DNA from: CAJQQY01 sp964352225 | Lineage (GTDB): Bacteria > Bacteroidota > Bacteroidia > Chitinophagales > Saprospiraceae | Assembly: GCA_964352225.1 (NCBI GenBank) | Contig: CAYGRM010000079.1 | Coordinates: 1 to 20,833, forward strand | Direction of reading: 5' to 3' | DNA length: 20,833 nucleotides | Shown: piece by piece, positions 15,030-20,833 of the stretch | Layout of the letters: each line of letters opens with the position of its first letter | Position numbering within the stretch: the stretch's first letter is position 1 | Notes under the pieces: generated by a model | Told to the model about the DNA's origin: nothing | The model's input: only the letters and a program-made list of their open reading frames with translations | The model's database searches: none | Made by a program: the position numbers and the translations under genes

Positions 15030-15491
15030 ATGGAAGATGATATTTTAGATGATGGTCTTGAGTTCAGGAAAAATTCTCCTGATGATTATGTGGAGATCAT
15101 TAATCTCAAACGAGAGATTGCAGCAGAAGAAAAAAAAGTAGAGCATGGAAGATATGCTGTTTGGGTTTTGATTTTTATTACGATTATTTCAGCGATTTAT
15201 GAACTTGCGAGTTACAATGAAACCACTTTACTTTTAAGTATTTACATTCCTATTTTTGTCATTTATTTTGGTTGTGCTTTTTATTTAAAAACAAAACCTC
15301 AAATGGCATTTATCATTATATTATCGGTTTATGGAATAGTTCAATTTATAGGAATGCTTGGAGATCCGATGGCACTTGTTAAAGGTATTTTGTTAAAAAT
15401 AATTTTGATATATTATTTGGCAGTAGCTATTGGAGCAGCGGGGAAATATGAAACGGCAACAAAGAGATTGACCGATTTGGATGCTGGTTGA
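15030..15491 (+). CDS. Small four-helix integral membrane protein, unknown function
   Basis: 153 residues. A charged N-terminal segment of about 40 residues (LKREIAAEEKKVEHGRY) is followed by four predicted membrane helices: WVLIFITIISAIYEL, LLLSIYIPIFVIYFG, FIIILSVYGIVQFIGML and LLKIILIYYLAVAIGAAG. The C-terminus is short and polar. The arrangement resembles small unassigned inner-membrane proteins of Bacteroidota. It is probably co-transcribed with the tail-anchored protein just upstream and ends at the terminator at 15510. Confidence 0.75.
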   Translation: MEDDILDDGLEFRKNSPDDYVEIINLKREIAAEEKKVEHGRYAVWVLIFITIISAIYELASYNETTLLLSIYIPIFVIYFGCAFYLKTKPQMAFIIILSVYGIVQFIGMLGDPMALVKGILLKIILIYYLAVAIGAAGKYETATKRLTDLDAG

Positions 15492-15509
15492 AAATCAAAA
15501 TTTAAAATG

Positions 15510-15552
15510 AGTCACAAGGTGAAGCAATTAAGCTTCACCTTGTGACTTTTTA
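15510..15552. terminator. Bidirectional terminator between convergent genes
   Basis: A perfect 16-bp inverted repeat (AGTCACAAGGTGAAGC at 15510-15525 and its complement at 15532-15547) with a 6-nt loop is followed by T on the plus strand and preceded by AAAA on the other side. It sits between the membrane-protein gene (plus) and the lipoprotein gene, whose stop codon is at 15554 (minus), and can serve both. Confidence 0.85.
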
Positions 15553-15553
15553 A

Positions 15554-16492
15554 TTATTCTAATCCGAGTTCTTTTCGATAATGCGCATCTTCATTTCCAT
15601 TCTTTGACCAGTAATCTAGCAGGATGGATTTTTTTCTAGTTCCTTTGGTTGTCATAGTTTTTGCGTTTGGTCCATATCCATCTTTGTAGGATTCTTCCCA
15701 CGAAATAATTTGATGAGGAAATTCTTTTTCAAAAACGATAGTAAGTTTTCGATCTAAGTTTTTGTAATTTAATTCATAATACATCTCTTTTCCTTTTTCC
15801 TCCAAACTAGCTGATGCTTTTTCATTTTTAAAATTAATATGCTTTAAGCGAGCGTAGGTGGTACTGGGAATAATATCAATATTTCCTTGAGGTAAACTGG
15901 TTGGGTCGATTCTGATTTTCGACCATAATTCGTCTTCTAGCCAGGTTCTTTCCAGTCTTGTCTTTTCATCACCTTCTGATTCGAAGTAGGAAAATAATTG
16001 AGATTCATAACTATATTTTCCCAAATTCAATTGCATGAAAGTATGCCCACACCACTCTTGAGAAGAGTTAGTGACTTTCAAAGTATTCGGAAATTCTTTC
16101 AGATCAACTGGCGTAAAAGAAGACATCATTATTGAATAGGGATAAATTCCAGTATTAAATTTTCGAGTCATATTTAATTTTAAAACGGGAACCGCATCTT
16201 TCGGATTTCGACTGGGGTGATCAAGTTTGACTTGATTTTTTTTAGAAAAATCCTCAGTCACAAAAACTAGGACTGCACTTCCATTTCGCATTTCTCCATA
16301 GCGAGCCTGTTCCAAATCGTAGCTCGTAATTTCAGCTTTTCCTTGGTACCAATAATCGTTAAACGGATCATCAGTATTTTTGACTTGAACTGCTAATGGA
16401 TTTTTTGATGGAGTAGGAGAGGTGTGCTCAGATCCACAACTCAACAGAAATAGAAGAAAACTTAATGGTAGTATTTTTTTTATATAAATCAT
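15554..16492 (-). CDS. Lipoprotein of a conserved Bacteroidota family
   Basis: 312 residues with a clear lipoprotein signal (MIYIKKILPLSFLLFLLSC-G; lipobox LLSC, lipidated Cys at residue 19), so it is membrane-anchored and faces the periplasm or cell surface. The mature part has blocks that I recall as conserved in a family of Bacteroidota lipoproteins: WYQGKAEITSYDLEQARYGE, VLVFVTEDFS, RKFNTGIYPYSIMMSSFTPV, SSQEWCGHTFMQLN and SYFESEGDE. Databases often label such proteins 'septum formation inhibitor Maf', but nothing here resembles the Maf nucleotide-pyrophosphatase fold, so I treat that name as unsupported. The function is unknown. A MITE copy is inserted 54 bp upstream of the start codon, and no clear -7 element is visible between the two. 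Confidence 0.8.
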   Translation of the reverse strand: MIYIKKILPLSFLLFLLSCGSEHTSPTPSKNPLAVQVKNTDDPFNDYWYQGKAEITSYDLEQARYGEMRNGSAVLVFVTEDFSKKNQVKLDHPSRNPKDAVPVLKLNMTRKFNTGIYPYSIMMSSFTPVDLKEFPNTLKVTNSSQEWCGHTFMQLNLGKYSYESQLFSYFESEGDEKTRLERTWLEDELWSKIRIDPTSLPQGNIDIIPSTTYARLKHINFKNEKASASLEEKGKEMYYELNYKNLDRKLTIVFEKEFPHQIISWEESYKDGYGPNAKTMTTKGTRKKSILLDYWSKNGNEDAHYRKELGLE

Positions 16493-16546
16493 GATTGGTA
16501 TTTTTTTAATAATTCCGGTTTGAAGTTAATTTTAATTATGTTTTCT

Positions 16547-16673
16547 GGTTCTAGATGAATTCATTTGGTCATTTATAAAAAGTTATTGAGTTATTGATTA
16601 TTAAGTTATTTCCAAAAGGGTACTTCTATAGATTGTACAACTAATAACTCATTAACCAATAACATCTAGAACC
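16547..16673. mobile_element. MITE-like palindromic element, copy B (19-bp internal deletion)
   Basis: 127 bp, about 92% identical by eye to copy A at 4672-4817 in the shared part. It begins GGTTCTAGATGAATTC and ends ATCTAGAACC. Relative to copy A it lacks 19 bp (the TTTATAACCAAATGAAATC segment) just inside the right tip, so only about 10 bp of the right inverted repeat remain. Perfect 8-bp direct repeats TGTTTTCT flank it at 16539-16546 and 16674-16681, showing an insertion event separate from copy A. It lies between the 5' end of the lipoprotein gene and the 3' end of the choice-of-anchor L gene, both on the minus strand. Confidence 0.8.
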
Positions 16674-16714
16674 TGTTTTCTCTTTAAACAAAAAAAATAC
16701 GATCTGGTTTTTTT

Positions 16715-16754
16715 TCAAAAAAAAAGAGGTGATAGCGTTCATCGCCATCACCTC
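16715..16754 (-). terminator. Terminator of the choice-of-anchor L gene
   Basis: GAGGTGATAGCG (16726-16737) and CGCCATCACCTC (16743-16754) form a 12-bp stem with one mismatch and a 5-nt loop. On the minus strand the stem is followed by a long T run (plus-strand A run at 16717-16725). Confidence 0.8.
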
Positions 16755-16781
16755 CATTTTTTTATTTTTTATCGAAAAAAA

Positions 16782-19700
16782 CTAGCGAATCAGCGTTACA
16801 TCTGATCCATCTTCCGATTTTATGGTACGAATTTCTCCATTAGGAAGTTGAACTTGAATCAAATAAATGTAAACATCAGAAGGAGCAGGTTTTCCATCAT
16901 ACGTTCCATCCCAACCTAATTCAGGAGTTTCATTATTGTAAACTAAGTTCCCCCATCTATTCCATATTGAGAATTGAATAACATCAATTGGTCCTAATCC
17001 TTGCCCAGTTTGCTGTCCAATATAAGTGATGTTGAAAAAATCATTTAAGCCATCACCATCAGGAGTAAAAGCATTAGGTGTTCGGTAATCAGGAATAGTT
17101 CCATTAACATTAATGGTAGCTGTTGCCTCACAACCTGATTCGTTAATTACTGTAACTGAGATGTTATTAGCTAATCCTTCTTCTAACATTTGGATCGTAA
17201 TAGCCTGAGTAGTTTCAGCTTGAATTACACTATTATAAGTCCAAATATATTGGTCTCCTGGAGTTGGATTTGTAACATTAGCTGTAAAGGTAACATTGGT
17301 TCCTATCGCTACATCTCCAGCTGGATCAGCATCGATAGTTACTATTGGAGCAGCAGCAACAGTTACCATTGCCATAGCAGTCGCTGGACAATCAGAAATA
17401 GTAGCAGATACAGTATAAGTAACATCAGCGGTTGGCGCAAGTGTTGGATTATTAGTATCTCCACCAGTAGCTACCTGTTCTGTTGGAACCCATGAGAAGT
17501 TATCTTCTCCTAATAATTCCATGATTTCAATTTGATCGCCTGCACAAATGGTTGTATCAGTCCAGGTTAATAATAATTCAGGATCAACTACTTCTAAGGT
17601 CAATGTAGTCACATCGCTACAAGCTCGGTTGACCGTAGTTCTTGTATAAGTAGTTGTTTCATCCATAACTAATACCAAATTTAGATTTTCTAAATCTGAA
17701 TCAATAGAGCTTGCTGGATTCCATTGATGCATAATATCAGGGAAACTAGAAGGCTCATAAGTTGGAGTGACGATAGAAACAATATCTCCAGCACAGTATA
17801 TATCTTTGAAAGGAATAGATTCAACTGACATATCAGGTAATGAATCTACTCGAACAGTAATTGAGTCGAGTACAGTACAAGCTCCAACTACTAATTGGGT
17901 ATAATAGGTAGTAGTGACTGAAGGCATTACTGTAATCATCGTATCAGTTACAGGTGATAATGTAGGGTCGATTGGATTTGATTGCCATTCGAAACCAACA
18001 CCAGCTGTAGAAGTATTTGCAGATAAATCAATTGTCTCCCCTAAACAAATTTCGATGTAGTCATCGTTATTGATATTGGCATTGGCAGGAGTACCTGTTA
18101 CCTCAACAGTTGCAGTTTGATCACAATAAGCGTTAGCACTCGTTGCAACCACAGTATAAGTTACTGTTCCAGCAGCTGCTTGAACAGTTGGGTTGGGTAG
18201 CGTGTTATCATTCATATTTATGTTTGGCGTCCATTCGTAGGTAGTACTTGTTCCAGGAATTGGAGCAGCCAAATCAAAGAAATAACTTTCACATAAAGTA
18301 GTATCTGTTGTCGTTAAATCGGGAAAATCAAATGGATCAACATTGACCGTAATTTGGTCTGAAACCAAACATCCTGCAACTTCTACCGAAGCAGTATAAG
18401 TTGTAGTTACAGGGGGAGCATCAGTAATGGTTTGAGCATTTGGGTCTGGCAAATTGATTCCCGGTGTCCAAACTAAGTTTTGATTATTAACATTATTGAC
18501 TGCTTCTAGCATGACATCCGTTCCCTCACAAATATTTGTAACGGTAAGAGGACTAATAGAAATTTGTGGATCAACTATCTGAAGGAAGATAGAATCTGTA
18601 TCAAAACATGGCCCAACATTTCCTTCCACAAATACCATCACATCAGTAATTGGAGTCGCAAATGGATTTGGAGAAGTGGCATTATCAACTACACTTACTG
18701 GAGTCCAGAAGTAAGTTGTTGCACCTTCTACATTTAAGGTTAATCCATTACCCGCACAAACCAATGCAGTATCTGCTCCAAGATTAATAACTACTTCTGG
18801 TTCGTCAGCTAACTCGATCGTGATTTCTGCGAAGTTAATCGTTCCACAACCGAAGTTATTAGAAAGAGTAATGATGATCGTCTCTGTTCCTTCCATTAAA
18901 TTATCTACTAAAGGAATCAAAGGGAAAGACAAAATGGTTTCACCTGGATTAAGTGTAACTGTATCAGGCATATTTAAAATATAATCTACACCCAAAGTTG
19001 CAGTTCCACCGATTGTTACCCCATACTGGGCAATGGTATTTTGCGTATTATTTAAAGAAACGATTAACTCATCGTCAGTTCCAGAACAACCTTCGATCAA
19101 GTAATCAATACCGGAAGCAAAGTTGACCGAAAGCTGAGGTGTTCCTCCTTTAATTTCAGAAACAAAAACTCCTGAATCAAAAGCGGTATCACCTCTATCT
19201 GCAATAGCTAATTTTAAGTGATAAGTGTTACACGGATCGACTGTAGCTTTTGCTGTCAAACTCTTTTTCACTCCCAAAAAATCAGAAGTCAAACCTCCAT
19301 AAACTACACTTTGTCCTAACTCATTATTTCGATAGTATTCCCAGTTGGTTTCATAATTCACACTATTAATAGTTACGAAAGTATTATTCCCATCAGGAAG
19401 AGTGGCAATATTCAATTGGTTTCCAATAGCAGGATCACCAACAATACCAGGTCCAGAAATCAAGAAAGCAAATATATCGTTGAAGGTAGAATTTACGAAA
19501 TTTGGATACTCCTCTGACCCAAAGACATATTCAAAGGCCAATTCATCAGTTGCAGCAAATACATCCATTTCTACAATACAAGCATCATTGGAGGCAGCTC
19601 CGCCACTCTGGTTAGAGAAATAATCTAAATCAGCATCACTTCCACCGCCATTAAATGAACTAGCAAAAAAGTTAGCTTGATTAGCCATTTCGGATACCAT

Positions 19701-20798
19701 CCCAGAAGATAGAACAATTCCTTTTTCTAAACCTAAATCAGAATTATCAGCGATAAATGTTCCATAGGATCCATTCGGGCAATTAATGATCACATTTGAA
19801 ATTAACGTTTGTGGGGAAGCAACAGCATCAATGATATCTTGTTCGGTGATAACATCTTCTATTCCAATTATATCTAGTGGCTCACATGGTTGAGCAGAAC
19901 ATTCCCAATTTGCAGCAAATCCTTCAAAAGTAGATGTTCCATCAGATATAAATTCTACCGTCAAACAACCGGTGGCTTGAGTAGTAAAACAGACTCCACC
20001 GTCTCCGGTCATTCCATTAATTCCGAAACCACCAATGGAGGCTATTTGGGTACCATTAACTCCACCAGTACCAGAATAAATATTCATTTGGTCACCAGCA
20101 TCATCAATATTATAATATTCTACATTAAATGTGATACATTGATTATTTGGAACAGGTGGACAAATTTCGAAAACGAAATTTTCTCCATTACTATAATCTT
20201 CATCCGGTCCCCCTGAATCATATAATTCACCTGAGCAAGAAGTCGAACCACCTTGATCAATGGTATTAACTTGAGCCAATGTGTCTACACAAAGTATAAA
20301 ATCGCCCCAATTTGGAGTAGCGGTTGCTGAATAATCATCCACTCTTAGAAAATATGGAATACCAGGAGTTAATCCTATTAAATCCAATTCTAAGCTACTT
20401 TCACCAACATCTGCTTTGGCACAAAGTAATTCATCCAATTCATTAAGTCCACATTCACCACGATACACCGCTAATTGCGGCTGAGTCATTGGAGTTCCAT
20501 TGGAAGCTTCTCCGCTCAAAAGAACAGTAAAATCAACAATACTTCCATCGGCAGGAACGGTGAATTCAAACCAAACATCGTTATTGACATTATCCCAACA
20601 AGATGGAATATTCACATTAGATGGTGGATCAAAGATTTGAGATGAGGTGGCATTTATATTATTATAAATAGCAGAAGAGTCACATAATGGTGCTTCTCCT
20701 AAATTAATTAATCCTGCACAATCATCGTTTGCGGGTATTTGGGCAAATAAATTGAGGGATAAAACTGTAAAACAAAAAAGTAAAATTCTTTTCATCAT
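16782..20798 (-). CDS. Giant choice-of-anchor L surface protein with CUB-like, Ig-like and type B T9SS domains
   Basis: 1338 residues, complete in the window. ATG 20798 or the adjacent ATG 20795 starts a signal peptide (KRILLFCFTVLSLNLFAQ). Domains in order: an N-terminal beta-sandwich (about 20-170, DVWFEFTVPADG, PYFLRVDDYSA); a CUB-like domain (about 180-300, CSGELYDSGG, MNIYSGTGG); a choice-of-anchor L domain (about 318-555, SNVIINCPNGSYGTF, GIVLSSGMV, EYVFGSEEYPNFV); a Calx-beta-like repeat (about 565-660, GVDYIL, EGTETIIITLSNN); seven Ig/PKD-like modules with paired cysteines (about 665-1235); and a gliding-motility-associated type B sorting domain (about 1238-1338, TPNAFTPDGDGLNDFF, WNRWGNLVY, WDGTYDGKPAPSDVYIY). 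It is predicted to be exported by the T9SS and held at the cell surface as an adhesin or filament-like protein. Type B substrates often have a PorP/SprF-family partner gene nearby; none is in this window, and it could lie beyond the right edge. Confidence 0.9.
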   Translation of the reverse strand: MMKRILLFCFTVLSLNLFAQIPANDDCAGLINLGEAPLCDSSAIYNNINATSSQIFDPPSNVNIPSCWDNVNNDVWFEFTVPADGSIVDFTVLLSGEASNGTPMTQPQLAVYRGECGLNELDELLCAKADVGESSLELDLIGLTPGIPYFLRVDDYSATATPNWGDFILCVDTLAQVNTIDQGGSTSCSGELYDSGGPDEDYSNGENFVFEICPPVPNNQCITFNVEYYNIDDAGDQMNIYSGTGGVNGTQIASIGGFGINGMTGDGGVCFTTQATGCLTVEFISDGTSTFEGFAANWECSAQPCEPLDIIGIEDVITEQDIIDAVASPQTLISNVIINCPNGSYGTFIADNSDLGLEKGIVLSSGMVSEMANQANFFASSFNGGGSDADLDYFSNQSGGAASNDACIVEMDVFAATDELAFEYVFGSEEYPNFVNSTFNDIFAFLISGPGIVGDPAIGNQLNIATLPDGNNTFVTINSVNYETNWEYYRNNELGQSVVYGGLTSDFLGVKKSLTAKATVDPCNTYHLKLAIADRGDTAFDSGVFVSEIKGGTPQLSVNFASGIDYLIEGCSGTDDELIVSLNNTQNTIAQYGVTIGGTATLGVDYILNMPDTVTLNPGETILSFPLIPLVDNLMEGTETIIITLSNNFGCGTINFAEITIELADEPEVVINLGADTALVCAGNGLTLNVEGATTYFWTPVSVVDNATSPNPFATPITDVMVFVEGNVGPCFDTDSIFLQIVDPQISISPLTVTNICEGTDVMLEAVNNVNNQNLVWTPGINLPDPNAQTITDAPPVTTTYTASVEVAGCLVSDQITVNVDPFDFPDLTTTDTTLCESYFFDLAAPIPGTSTTYEWTPNINMNDNTLPNPTVQAAAGTVTYTVVATSANAYCDQTATVEVTGTPANANINNDDYIEICLGETIDLSANTSTAGVGFEWQSNPIDPTLSPVTDTMITVMPSVTTTYYTQLVVGACTVLDSITVRVDSLPDMSVESIPFKDIYCAGDIVSIVTPTYEPSSFPDIMHQWNPASSIDSDLENLNLVLVMDETTTYTRTTVNRACSDVTTLTLEVVDPELLLTWTDTTICAGDQIEIMELLGEDNFSWVPTEQVATGGDTNNPTLAPTADVTYTVSATISDCPATAMAMVTVAAAPIVTIDADPAGDVAIGTNVTFTANVTNPTPGDQYIWTYNSVIQAETTQAITIQMLEEGLANNISVTVINESGCEATATINVNGTIPDYRTPNAFTPDGDGLNDFFNITYIGQQTGQGLGPIDVIQFSIWNRWGNLVYNNETPELGWDGTYDGKPAPSDVYIYLIQVQLPNGEIRTIKSEDGSDVTLIR

Positions 20799-20833
20799 AA
20801 TGAAATGGTCTTGGTGAAATATATTAGTTACTC

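Noticed and set aside
17190..20216. Plus-strand open frames opposite the choice-of-anchor L gene
   Set aside because: They are Ser/Tyr/Ile-rich translations of the complement of a clear coding sequence, with no promoter or ribosome site.

Overview
The window looks like AT-rich chromosomal DNA of an aquatic or marine Bacteroidota, most likely of the Saprospiria/Lewinella type. The evidence is: two kinds of type IX secretion (T9SS) sorting tail (type A 'YPNP' tails at 2793-4574 and 6635-10924, and a type B gliding-motility-associated tail at 16782-20798), a carboxypeptidase-regulatory-like TonB-dependent receptor, a choice-of-anchor L protein, a TPR sensor kinase, -7 promoter elements of the Bacteroidota form TAnnTTTG, and weak Shine-Dalgarno sites. 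No tRNA, rRNA, CRISPR array or transposase gene was seen.

Layout. Positions 1-377 are intergenic, with a strong terminator and the promoter of a TonB-dependent receptor (378-2675). A secreted peptidyl-arginine-deiminase-like enzyme (2793-4574) follows. The gap 4575-4880 holds a terminator and a 146-bp MITE-like element with an 8-bp target duplication. Next comes a regulatory block: a LytTR response regulator on the minus strand (4881-5633), a divergent stand-alone receiver that lacks its phospho-acceptor Asp (6050-6451), a giant three-module surface protein (6635-10924), a remnant of a second receiver gene (11004-11090), a secreted protein of unknown function (11377-12120), and a TPR histidine kinase of the HisKA_2 class (12418-14409). 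Two small membrane-protein genes (14590-15006 and 15030-15491) probably form an operon. On the minus strand lie a lipoprotein (15554-16492) and a giant choice-of-anchor L adhesin-like protein (16782-20798). A second MITE copy (16547-16673) with its own 8-bp duplication separates these two.

The most interesting content is a probable local LytTR circuit. Paired direct repeats with an exact 21-bp period occur upstream of the pseudo-receiver, the giant surface protein and the secreted unknown protein. At the latter two, the first half-site is ACCGTTCGG, a full match to the published LytTR half-site pattern. At both, a TAAATTTG -7 element starts exactly 62 bp after the first half-site. I infer that the TPR kinase signals to the LytTR regulator, that the pseudo-receiver modulates or titrates the signal, and that the output is two exported proteins. 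Part of the similarity between these promoters comes from duplication, because the third site lies next to a duplicated receiver tail. The second notable discovery is the pair of MITE-like elements, each with perfect 8-bp target duplications.
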